Below the pieces are notes generated by a model. That model saw only the letters and a list, made by a program, of their open reading frames with translations, was not told where the DNA came from and did not search any database. A DNA stretch of 58,464 bases from Sphingobacteriia bacterium 24-36-13. GTDB lineage: Bacteria > Bacteroidota > Bacteroidia > Chitinophagales > Chitinophagaceae. This document shows, piece after piece, positions 17,927-26,459 of the stretch. Positions within the stretch are counted from its first letter, which is position 1; every line of letters starts with the position of its first letter. Position numbers and translations under genes: made by a program. Where the stretch lies: positions 1 through 58,464 of the forward strand of contig NCHN01000026.1 of assembly GCA_002281875.1 (NCBI GenBank). The letters run 5' to 3'.

Positions 17927-20317
17927 ATGAGAAAAATATTTCTATTCATTTTTATTACCAGCACTATAAATGCATTTGCCCAACCCTTAACGGTTGACCA
18001 TATTATGCGCGATCCTAAATGGATGGGAACTTCTCCCTCTAATGCATTTTGGAGCAACGATAGTAAGACGGTTTATTTTAACTGGAATCCACAAAAAAAT
18101 AGTTCAGATTCTTTATACGCATTTTCAATTAATGGAACTGCGCCAGAGAAAGCCAACAATTCAATTATAGAACGCAATAGCGCACTAAATAACGCCATTT
18201 ATAATTTGGCCGGAACACAAATGGTGTATGCGTTTCGTGGCGATATTTATTGGACGGAAATTAAAACCAATAAAACCATTCGGGTAACACAAACAGAAGA
18301 GCAAGAAAATAATCCTTCATTTATTATGAATGATGAGTGGATTGTTTTTACTAAGTCTCCCAATTTATTTGCTTGGCATACCAAAACTGGGGTACTCATG
18401 CAACTGACCAATATTGGTTCCGGTGGGAGCGCAACTGCAGGAAACTTCAATCGCGCCGCGGCTATGATCAACACACAAACCCAAGATGGTTGGTTACAAA
18501 AACAACAGTTGGATTTATTTGAAGTGCTTAAAGAAAGAAAAGATAAAAGAGAGCAGCGAGCTAATTATGTAAGAAATAATCGAATTGTTTACAATGATAC
18601 CATAAAGAGAATTTCGACTGATGGTAAAATGATGCAAGGGCTACAAATTAGTCCAGATGCGCGTTTCGTGACTTATCGATTGTATCAGGCACCTTCTGGT
18701 AATAAGGCTACCATTGTTCCAGATTATGTGACCGAGTCGGGATACACTACGGATTTAAATACTAGAACCAAAGTGGGTAACGCATTGGGCAAGTTTGATT
18801 TTTATGTTTGGGATCGTATGCGCGATACCTTGATGCAAATAAAAACGGATGCAATTCCAGGTATACAAGACTTGCCAGATTATGCAAAAGATTATCCAAA
18901 AAGATACGAAGGAAAAAAACCCACGAATAGACCTGTAGTAATATATGGTCCTTATTGGAACAGCAATGCAAGCTTTGCAATAGTTGATATTCGTTCTCAA
19001 GACAACAAAGACCGTTGGATCATGCAATTGGAAGCGGCAAGCGGAAAATTATTACCCATCGACAGACAAAGAGACAATGCATGGATTGGTGGACCAGGAA
19101 TTGGCGGTGGAAACTTTGGTACCAAAATTGGCTGGATCAATAATGACCAGTTTTATTTTCAAAGCGAAACTTCGGGCTATTCACACTTATATGTATTCGA
19201 TGTAAAAACACAAAACAAAAAAGCATTAACGGCCGGTAATTATGAAGTGCAAGATTTGAGATTGAGCAAGACCAAACAGCATTTTTATTTATTGACCAAT
19301 GAAACACATCCTGGAAAATTAAATTGGTATCGAATTAAAACGGATGGTACTGCAAAAGAAAGAATCACGGCATGGGAAGGTGGATATGAAGTAAGCATGA
19401 GCCCAGATGAAAAATGGATTGCATATCGCTACTCATATATTAATAAGCCTTGGGAATTATTTGTACAAGAAAATGCGCCGGGCAAAAAACCGATACAGGT
19501 TACTAATTTGTCTATGAGCGATGAATTTAAAAAATACGATTGGAAAGAAGCAAAAGTGACAACGATTCCTGCACGCGATGGGCAATCCATTTATGCAAGA
19601 ATTTACGAACCTACTGATTCAAAGAAAAACGGTGCTGCTGTATTTTTTGTTCACGGTGCTGGCTACTTACAAAACGTGCATTATTGGTGGAGTAGTTATT
19701 TCAGGGAATACATGTTCAATAATTTATTGGTAGAGAAAGGGTATACTGTAATTGATATCGACTATAGAGCCAGCAGTGGATATGGAAGAGATTGGCGCAC
19801 AGGCATCTACCGACATATGGGTGGAAAGGATTTAACTGATCATGTAGATGCCGCGGATTTCTTGGTAAAAAATTATGGCATTGATAAAAATCGAATTGGT
19901 TTGTATGGTGGATCTTATGGAGGCTTTATTACATTGATGGGATTGTTTACTACACCAGATGTATTTAAAGCGGGTGCTGCATTAAGACCTGTGACCGATT
20001 GGGCACATTACAATCATGGCTATACTGCCAATATATTAAATGAACCTGTGCAAGATTCTATTGCTTATGCAAAATCTTCACCCATCAATTTTGCAGCAGG
20101 TTTAAAAAATCATTTATTGATTTGTCATGGTATGGTAGATGTGAATGTGCATTTTCAAGATGTTGTGCGTTTATCTCAAAAATTAATTGAACTTAAAAAA
20201 GAAAATTGGGAATTAGCGGTTTACCCAATGGAAGATCATGGCTTTGTAGAGCCTAGTAGTTGGACGGATGAGTATAAAAGAATTTTGAAATTATTTGAAG
20301 AGAAGCTTAAAAAATAA
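17927..20317 (+). CDS. Exported S9 family peptidase (DPP IV-like)
   Basis: A 796-residue protein with a signal peptide (MRKIFLFIFITSTINAFA|Q), an N-terminal beta-propeller region (about residues 25-540) and a C-terminal alpha/beta-hydrolase domain. The catalytic triad is visible: S663 in GLYGGSYGG, D738 in HGMVDVNVHF and H771 in PMEDHGFVEP. The family removes dipeptides or cleaves short peptides in the periplasm. It starts 6 bp after nadD and ends 71 bp before a strong terminator. Confidence 0.9.
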   Translation: MRKIFLFIFITSTINAFAQPLTVDHIMRDPKWMGTSPSNAFWSNDSKTVYFNWNPQKNSSDSLYAFSINGTAPEKANNSIIERNSALNNAIYNLAGTQMVYAFRGDIYWTEIKTNKTIRVTQTEEQENNPSFIMNDEWIVFTKSPNLFAWHTKTGVLMQLTNIGSGGSATAGNFNRAAAMINTQTQDGWLQKQQLDLFEVLKERKDKREQRANYVRNNRIVYNDTIKRISTDGKMMQGLQISPDARFVTYRLYQAPSGNKATIVPDYVTESGYTTDLNTRTKVGNALGKFDFYVWDRMRDTLMQIKTDAIPGIQDLPDYAKDYPKRYEGKKPTNRPVVIYGPYWNSNASFAIVDIRSQDNKDRWIMQLEAASGKLLPIDRQRDNAWIGGPGIGGGNFGTKIGWINNDQFYFQSETSGYSHLYVFDVKTQNKKALTAGNYEVQDLRLSKTKQHFYLLTNETHPGKLNWYRIKTDGTAKERITAWEGGYEVSMSPDEKWIAYRYSYINKPWELFVQENAPGKKPIQVTNLSMSDEFKKYDWKEAKVTTIPARDGQSIYARIYEPTDSKKNGAAVFFVHGAGYLQNVHYWWSSYFREYMFNNLLVEKGYTVIDIDYRASSGYGRDWRTGIYRHMGGKDLTDHVDAADFLVKNYGIDKNRIGLYGGSYGGFITLMGLFTTPDVFKAGAALRPVTDWAHYNHGYTANILNEPVQDSIAYAKSSPINFAAGLKNHLLICHGMVDVNVHFQDVVRLSQKLIELKKENWELAVYPMEDHGFVEPSSWTDEYKRILKLFEEKLKK

Positions 20318-20387
20318 TTGAACCATGTTACCAAATCATGAACACAAGGTTATGATAATGTAACCATATAATTATCAAATAGTTAAG

Positions 20388-20416
20388 AAGGGCTGTCCAG
20401 TGGACGGCCTTTTTTA
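20388..20416 (+). terminator. Terminator after the nadD/S9 peptidase run
   Basis: GGCTGTCC (20391-20398) pairs with GGACGGCC (20402-20409), with one G-T pair and a 3-base loop, followed by six T residues. A second hairpin of nearly the same sequence lies at 50566-50596. Confidence 0.9.
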
Positions 20417-20455
20417 TTGCAGTATACATTCGCGCAGAATAAACAAAACTGCATT

Positions 20456-21155
20456 ATGAAAAACATTTTTTTAAAAACAGCAAGGGTGCTCACACTGGTT
20501 TTAGTGTTGATGCAAACAACCTTTGTTTATGCGCAATCTCTGGCCGATTTAACAGGGACGGTTCTAAATGAAAAAGGAGATCCGTTGTCAAGTGTGACGG
20601 TTTTGCTCCAAACCAAAGGAGCAGGAAATCAAACAGTAACAACCAACGAAAAAGGGAATTATACTTTTAAGCAATTAGCTATTGGCAACAAATACAATTT
20701 GACATTTTCTTATGTTGGTTTTACTCCAATTGCTCAAACAATCACTATTAATAAAACGGGTAACAATATTGTTACTAGAATGAACTCATTATCTAGTGAA
20801 TTGAATGAAGTAGTAGTAACTGCATTAGGAATTAAGAAGCAGGAGAAAGCATTGGGCTATTCTGCTCAAACCATGAAAGAGGGAGATGTATTAGATGCTC
20901 GTTCAAATAACTGGGTAAGCTCATTATCAGGAAAAGTAGCAGGATTGAATTTGTATTCTGCGGGGTCAGGGCCAGGTGGTTCTGTACGTGTTTCTTTAAG
21001 AGGAGACGCTTCTATGAATCCTGATGGAAACAACGCATTGATTGTATTAGATGGTGTGCCCATGAATGGTGGTGGAACCAGTTCAGGAGTAGGTAATGCG
21101 TATGGTGCTGGATCAGGTTCAGATGTACCTGTAGATTTTGGCAATGGTGTATTAA
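20456..21155 (+). pseudogene. susC-like TonB-dependent receptor, 5' fragment interrupted by IS
   Basis: N-terminal part of a SusC-type outer-membrane receptor. I chose the ATG at 20456 since it gives the signal peptide MKNIFLKTARVLTLVLVLMQ...YAQ. A carboxypeptidase-regulatory-like beta domain follows (LTGTVLNEKGDPLSSVTVLL), then the TonB box region (LNEVVVTALGIKKQEKALGY) and most of the plug (ARSNNWVSSLSGKVAGLNL, VSLRGDASM, NNALIVLDGVPM). The frame runs into the transposon at 21156 and stops at 21163 after 235 residues. A 235-residue receptor plug without a barrel would not transport. Confidence 0.9.
21152..21155. repeat. Left copy of the TTAA target duplication
   Basis: TTAA lies directly outside the left CCCCC end of the insertion element; the same four bases lie outside the right end at 22481-22484. 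Because TTAA is palindromic and flanked by GTA on the left and TAC on the right, the whole junction also reads as a 15-bp perfect inverted repeat (21149-21163 and 22473-22487). Confidence 0.7.
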
Positions 21156-21173
21156 CCCCCTAATTCTTGGATT
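21156..21173. repeat. Left inverted repeat of the IS element
   Basis: CCCCCTAATTCTTGGATT. The first eight bases are identical to the inverted right end; the TGGATT block is then shared with a one-base offset. Confidence 0.75.
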
Positions 21174-22107
21174 AATTGATAGCAAAGGTTTGACATTTTT
21201 GGTTAATAATGTGATTTTTTCTTGTGTTTTCCAACAAAGGGCTCATATTTTGTAAGTGCCAGGTGTCCCAAACGGATTGCGGTGTTTTCATATTTAATGA
21301 GCCATGTATTCGTTTTGTGTTATAAAATTCAACATAGTTGCTCATGATTAATTTAGCTTCATAATAACTGTTTAATTCAAAACGCTCAACTACTTCTGAT
21401 TGCAAAATACTGTGGTAAGCTTCAATGTAACTATTTTCTTGCGGGGTAGCAATATGAGTAAACTCTTGTTTAGCTTCTTCACTTGATAAATATCTTTTTA
21501 CGCTATTTGCTAAAAATTGTGAGCCATTGTCATTTCGGATATTTACACCTTTAATTGGATGCTGTTGATTAATTCTCCTAAAGATATTAATCACATCAAT
21601 TTGTTTAATACTGCGTTGAAGTACCCACGCTATTATTTTTCTGGTAAAGACATCAATTACGCTTAGCAAATAATACCAACGTTTTTCACCATGTATCCAA
21701 ATGTATTTTATATCTAAACATAGATAATCCATTGGGCATGTTGCATTGATTTTTCGATGTTTAACAAATTCACGCTTACCGGTGGTTTTTATGACTTTGC
21801 CAAGTAATAAGTTACGCTCATTCATTAAACGATATACTTTCTTATCATTAATAATGAAGTTGGATTGGCGTAAAGACGCTGTTACTTTCTTATACCCATA
21901 ACAAACAAACTCTTTGCCTAAAAGCTCTTTAATCGTGGTAACAATGTCTTCATTTAAAACCATCTTGCCATTTACCATGCTAGTGTATAAACTTGGTTTA
22001 GCCCCTGGCTTTCCTTCCAATGGTTTATAATGATAACTGCTTAGTGGCAATTGAACCCATTGACATAAACTTTTGAGACTAATCTTTTGTTGATACTGAT
22101 GTACCAT
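21172..22107 (-). CDS. IS3-family transposase OrfB (DDE integrase domain)
   Basis: A 311-residue catalytic subunit. An IS3-type helix-turn-helix region lies in about residues 55-100 (VCYGYKKVTASLRQSNFII), followed by the rve integrase core. The three catalytic residues are visible: D in DYLCLDIKYIW, D in NIRNDNGSQF and E in ENSYIEAYHSIL. The C-terminal YNTKRIHGSLNMKTPQSVW is typical of the family. It has its own ATG at 22107, 2 bp past the orfA stop and in the -1 frame relative to orfA. The -1 frame is open from the A8 run into this ATG, so the active product is probably an OrfAB fusion made by frameshifting. Confidence 0.93.
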   Translation of the reverse strand: MVHQYQQKISLKSLCQWVQLPLSSYHYKPLEGKPGAKPSLYTSMVNGKMVLNEDIVTTIKELLGKEFVCYGYKKVTASLRQSNFIINDKKVYRLMNERNLLLGKVIKTTGKREFVKHRKINATCPMDYLCLDIKYIWIHGEKRWYYLLSVIDVFTRKIIAWVLQRSIKQIDVINIFRRINQQHPIKGVNIRNDNGSQFLANSVKRYLSSEEAKQEFTHIATPQENSYIEAYHSILQSEVVERFELNSYYEAKLIMSNYVEFYNTKRIHGSLNMKTPQSVWDTWHLQNMSPLLENTRKNHIINQKCQTFAIN

Positions 22108-22109
22108 TG

Positions 22110-22421
22110 CTATCTTGGCTTGATTTGAATAGGAGTTTTTTTTAGCAACTCGCCCTTCACTTCAAGCTCTAGTGCTTGACGGGCTATGATGCGTTTTAAA
22201 CGCTCATTCTCCTCTTCCAATGCTCTTACCTGTGGATCAACTCGGTTGTACTGAGGCTTCAAGCCTGCAGCCCCTTTTGTTAAATATCGTTCCTTCCACT
22301 TAGATATCAGTGATGGAGATAAATTGTACTTACGACTCGTTTCAACTGTCCCTTCTCGCTCTGCTTCTTGCAAAATAGAAAGGCGCTCTTCTGGGCTAAA
22401 TTTGCGGTTTACTCTTGACAT
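22110..22421 (-). CDS. IS3-family transposase OrfA (HTH and leucine zipper)
   Basis: A 103-residue DNA-binding protein. A helix-turn-helix of the transposase_8 type covers about residues 8-50 (FSPEERLSILQEAEREG, YNLSPSLISKWKERYL), followed by a coiled coil (VRALEEENERLKRIIARQALELE) typical of IS3 OrfA dimerisation; only part of each is quoted here. It ends ELLKKTPIQIKPR, and the codons for LKK contain the slippery run that leads into orfB. The promoter should lie between 22422 and the right end at 22480. Confidence 0.9.
   Translation of the reverse strand: MSRVNRKFSPEERLSILQEAEREGTVETSRKYNLSPSLISKWKERYLTKGAAGLKPQYNRVDPQVRALEEENERLKRIIARQALELEVKGELLKKTPIQIKPR
22136..22143 (-). promoter_or_regulatory. 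A8 slippery site for programmed -1 frameshifting
   Basis: On the minus strand the orfA codons CTA AAA AAA ACT contain eight A residues. A shift by one base back gives AAA AAA AAC TCC and an open frame (NSYSNQAKIA) that leads without a stop into the orfB ATG. The position near the end of orfA is where IS3 elements carry this signal. I did not identify a stimulatory hairpin. Confidence 0.7.
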
Positions 22422-22461
22422 GTTTCCTAAAGTTATGATTACAAAATTGATTTTAATTTTG

Positions 22462-22480
22462 AATCCAGTCCTTTAGGGGG
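22462..22480. repeat. Right inverted repeat of the IS element
   Basis: Read on the minus strand it is CCCCCTAAAGGACTGGATT. It matches the left end in CCCCCTAA and in the TGGATT block. Confidence 0.75.
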
Positions 22481-22484
22481 TTAA
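22481..22484. repeat. Right copy of the TTAA target duplication
   Basis: TTAA directly after the right GGGGG end of the element, matching the copy at 21152-21155. Confidence 0.7.
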
Positions 22485-24965
22485 TACATATTAAAAGGAC
22501 CAGGTGCAACGGCTTTGTACGGTAGCCGTGCAGCCAATGGAGCTTTATTAATTACTACTAAATCTGGTGCCAGAAAAGACAAGGGTATTGGTGTTTCATT
22601 CAATTCGAATGTGAGCATGAACACCGTATTAAGATGGCCAGATTACCAACACGAATATGGTCAGGGTACGGGTAGAGCGTTGAATGCTGCAGGAGAAAAA
22701 TATTATAGCTATGGTGCTTCAGCTGATGGAGGAAGTACCAGCGGAACCAGTAGTGCATTTGGTCCAAGATTTAATGGTCAACAATATTTTCAATATGATC
22801 CCAATGTAGAGGGGCAGTCTGCAACCAGACTTCCATGGGTAGCAAAACCAAATAATATCAAAGATTTTTGGAGAACTGGTTCTACCATCACCAATAATAT
22901 TTCTTTGGAAAGCGGCAATGAAAATGGATCAGTAAGGGCTTCTTTAACCCATTCAAAAAATGAATGGATCATGCCGAATACTGGTTTTGAAAGAATGACT
23001 GCTGCATTAAGCGTTAGTCAAAAAGTATCTGAGAAATTAAAGTTTGTTGCTAAAGTAAACTATACGAATAAGTCTAGTGATAATTTACCTGCAACTGGTT
23101 ACAATAACCAGTCTATTGCCTATTTCATGACTTTCCAAAACCCCAATGTAGACTTAAGTTGGTATAGGCCTATTTGGAAAAAAGGGCAGGAGCAAGTAGA
23201 TCAGGTTCACCCATTCAGTAGTTTTATTGATAATCCGTATTTGATTGCTTATGAAATGACCAATGGAGTTAAGAGCAATGCCTTCTTAGCAAATATGGCG
23301 GCAACTTATACCATCAACAAAAAATTTGATTTAATGCTTCGCTCTGGTATTGATTTATCTAGCGAAATTAGAAAGCAACAAAGACCCTATTCATCTGCGA
23401 ATTATTTGAGAGGGTTTTACAAAGAGCAAAATATTCAAGATTACGAAATCAACAGCGACTTCTTATTGTCTTATAAAGACAAGATTGGATCTGATATTAA
23501 TGTAACAGCTTCTGTTGGAGGAAATGCAATGAGCACCAACTATAACAGAATGGATGCAAGTGTAATTGGATTGGTCATCCCTGGTGTTTATATGCTAAGC
23601 AATGGTGTTGGTACACCAGAAGTAGTGAATATTGCTAGAAATAAAAAAGTAAACTCACTATACGGTACTGCTTCTTTCGCCTATAAGAATAAATGGTTTG
23701 TGGATGTAACAGGAAGAAATGATTGGTCTAGTACTTTACCTGTTCAAAACAATTCTTTCTTTTATCCCTCTATTAATACCAGTGTTATCTTAAGTGATAT
23801 TTTACAATTACCAGCTGCGGTATCATTTGCTAAATTCCGTTTGTCTGCTGCACAAGTGGGTAACGATACCGATCCTTACAAAACCAGTAAATATTATGGT
23901 ACTAGCCCATTCCCTGGTTCTGGATCTGTACCAACTTTATTGCATAACGTAAATTTTAAACCAGAAATTTCTACCAACTATGAAGCGGGTTTAGATATCC
24001 GTTTATTCAAAAGCAGATTGAACTTAGATTTAACGGTTTATAGTAATACCACTCGCAACCAAATTTTAGAAGTACCGATGGATCCAACTACGGGTTATGC
24101 CAGAGCGGTCTTAAATGCAGGAGCGGTAAGAAACCAAGGGATAGAAGTAGTTCTATCTGGAAGTATTATCAAAAATAAAAACTTTAGCTGGAATACCATT
24201 TTAACTTGGGCTAAAAACCAGAACCGAGTAATGGAATTAGCAGAGGGTATGGAAGGTAAGCAAGATATTGGTTACGGTGGTAATGCTACCATTCAAGCTA
24301 GAGTGGGCGGCACAACTGGAGATATTTATGGATTTGGATTTGTGCGTTCTCCAGATGGACAAATCGTTTACAATACAACAGGGTTACCAGCACGACCTCA
24401 AGAAATTCAATATATCGGTTCTGCTTATGCAGACTGGAAGGGTGGATTAAGAAATGAATTCACTTACAATAATTTCAGATTTAGTTTTTTAATTGATGGA
24501 CAATTAGGTGGTATGATTTATTCTCAGAGCCATCACAAAATGATGGAGCAGGGTAAATTGAAATCTACTTTAGCTGGTCGTGAAGAGAATTTCATTATTG
24601 GTGCAGGTGTTGTACAAAATCCTGATAAATCATATTCACCAAACACGAAGAAAGTATTACCTGTTGAATATTATGGTGATTACTACAGAAGAGCAAACGT
24701 AGAGTCTAATTCATTTGATGCTTCTTATTTAAAATTGCGTGAAGCAAGATTGGAATATAATTTCCCTAAATCTATTCTAGGTAAGTCTTTCTTTAAGCAA
24801 TTAAGTGTTGCATTATACGGAAGAGATTTATTGATGATTACCAGCTTCCCCATATTTGATCCAGAAACTGCAGCATTAAATGGTTCTACCATTTTGCCAG
24901 GAGTAGAAATGGGCCAATTGCCTTCTAGCAGAACCATTGGAGCAAATATTACTGTGAAATTTTAA
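22485..24965 (+). pseudogene. susC-like TonB-dependent receptor, 3' fragment after the IS
   Basis: Rest of the interrupted receptor. In frame directly after the element it reads YILKGPGATALYGSRAANGA, the end of the plug, then a long beta-barrel of about 800 residues (TGRNDWSSTLPVQNNSFFYP, FKPEISTNYEAGLDIRLF, FDASYLKLREARLEYNFP) ending GANITVKF with the terminal phenylalanine typical of outer-membrane barrels. No ATG lies near its start (a TTG at 22515 is the first usual initiation codon) and no signal peptide is present, so it should not reach the outer membrane. About ten residues normally found between the DFGNG and VLKGP blocks (the DINPDDIES region) are absent from both fragments. Confidence 0.9.
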
Positions 24966-25011
24966 TTCAATCACAATTGTAATCAGCCCTTCAAATACCT
25001 AAAAAAAAATC

Positions 25012-26448
25012 ATGAAAAATAAATTATCTATAGTCTTATCCTTATTGATGCTATTATTTATGGCGTCATGCACAAAGAATTTTGAGGAAGTTAATACCGA
25101 TCCTAATCGAGTTAATAAAATTAGCCCGGGTACATTATTGAATCCAATTTTATATGAAGTATCGTCATTTAATATGCGAAAAGCAGATGACTTTACTTTT
25201 AACCTCATGCAAGATATGTTGCCGTTTCCAAGTGTATCGGGCGGTGTTCATCGTTATGATATTACGGAAACAGCGGGTAATTCTACTTGGACTACATATT
25301 ACAGATGGTTAACCAATGTGAAAGAAATGTACAAGGCTTCTGTGGAGCAAAACGATCCCAATTACCAGGCCATTGCAATGACATTGAATGCGATGATGTA
25401 TTCTAACCTAACCGATTGTTTTGGGGATATTCCTATGGAAGAAGCAACTAGAGGCGACGAAGGAATTTTTAGACCAAAGTTTACCACACAACAAAAAGTG
25501 TATGAAAAAATTATTGCAGATTTAGATTCAGCCAATAATTTATATGTAACTACAAAGCCAATGATTTATGGAACAGAAATGTTGTTTGCAAATAGTGTAA
25601 TCAGTTGGAAAAGATTCACCAACTCTTTGCAAATGCGTTTGTTGTTGCGTTTATCTAAACGTACCGAAATGGGTACATTGGCCAAACTCAGAACCATTGT
25701 AGATAATCCAACAAAGTATCCAGTATTTACTTCCAATGATCAGGCAGCTATTGTGAAACTTTCAGGTGTTACGCCATTTGTTTCTCCTTGGGGAAGAGCA
25801 ATAGACTTTACCACGTTTAGAGCAGCGGGTTTATTTTTTACAGATAATTTAAATGATTTCAATGACCCTAGAAGAGCAAGATTATTAACGCAAGCAAGAA
25901 ATAAAATTGGCAATGCCAATATTGGATACAAAGGTATTCCGAGTGGATATGCTGGAAGCGATAACCAGTTTGATTATATTCCTTCTAATATGAATATTGC
26001 TTTAGTTACTGCTCCTATGAATGTAGTATTAATGCCTTATGCAGAAGTAGAAATGATTAAAGCGGAGTTAGAGTTCAGGAACAATAATACTGCAGCTGCA
26101 AAAGCAGCGTACGAAAAAGGTGTAAAAGCATCTATTGAACAAATGGGTGCAGTAATGCCAACAGATTATTTTACCAATGCAAAAGCAGCTTATAACGGAA
26201 CGCTAGAGCGAATTATGTTACAGAAATATTATGCTTTATTCTTTACCGATTTTCAACAATGGTTTGAATACCGCAGAACAGGATTTCCTGTAATGCCCAA
26301 AGCTGCAGGCATGTTAAATAATCAAGTCATGCCGGTTCGTTACAGATATCCACCTGCTGTACAAAGTACCAATACTACCAATTATGATTTAGCAGTTCAG
26401 GCAATGGGCGGAGACAATATCAATATTAAAGTTTGGTGGGAGAAATAA
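25012..26448 (+). CDS. SusD/RagB-like outer-membrane lipoprotein
   Basis: A 478-residue lipoprotein that forms the lid of a SusC transporter and binds the nutrient outside the cell. The lipobox is LLFMASC with C20 or so as lipidation site, followed by TKNFEEVNTDPNRV, typical of the SusD-like_2 group. The helical TPR-like body (NWKEMYKAS-type region, FANSVISWKRFTNSLQMRLL) and the C-terminal QKYYALFFTDFQQWFEYRRTG segment fit. It begins 46 bp after the broken susC. Since its partner is interrupted, it is probably without function unless another SusC accepts it. Confidence 0.92.
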   Translation: MKNKLSIVLSLLMLLFMASCTKNFEEVNTDPNRVNKISPGTLLNPILYEVSSFNMRKADDFTFNLMQDMLPFPSVSGGVHRYDITETAGNSTWTTYYRWLTNVKEMYKASVEQNDPNYQAIAMTLNAMMYSNLTDCFGDIPMEEATRGDEGIFRPKFTTQQKVYEKIIADLDSANNLYVTTKPMIYGTEMLFANSVISWKRFTNSLQMRLLLRLSKRTEMGTLAKLRTIVDNPTKYPVFTSNDQAAIVKLSGVTPFVSPWGRAIDFTTFRAAGLFFTDNLNDFNDPRRARLLTQARNKIGNANIGYKGIPSGYAGSDNQFDYIPSNMNIALVTAPMNVVLMPYAEVEMIKAELEFRNNNTAAAKAAYEKGVKASIEQMGAVMPTDYFTNAKAAYNGTLERIMLQKYYALFFTDFQQWFEYRRTGFPVMPKAAGMLNNQVMPVRYRYPPAVQSTNTTNYDLAVQAMGGDNINIKVWWEK

Positions 26449-26459
26449 AAAATACGCAA

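Larger units (their letters stand above)
21156..22480 (-). mobile_element. IS3-family insertion sequence inside susC
   Basis: A 1325-bp element bounded by imperfect inverted repeats that begin CCCCCTAA and share a TGGATT block. It is flanked by a 4-bp TTAA duplication and encodes orfA and orfB on the minus strand, opposite to the interrupted susC. The two-frame layout with a slippery A8 run is typical of the IS3 family. I cannot assign a subgroup. It is the only transposon I see in the window. Confidence 0.92.

Noticed and set aside
20417-20455. Earlier start for the susC fragment
   Set aside because: An upstream start would place a non-signal sequence before a clean signal peptide that begins at 20456 and would overlap the preceding terminator's T-run.
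21156-22480. The IS as a composite transposon or carrier of cargo genes
   Set aside because: Only orfA and orfB fit between the inverted repeats, and no second copy is present in the window.
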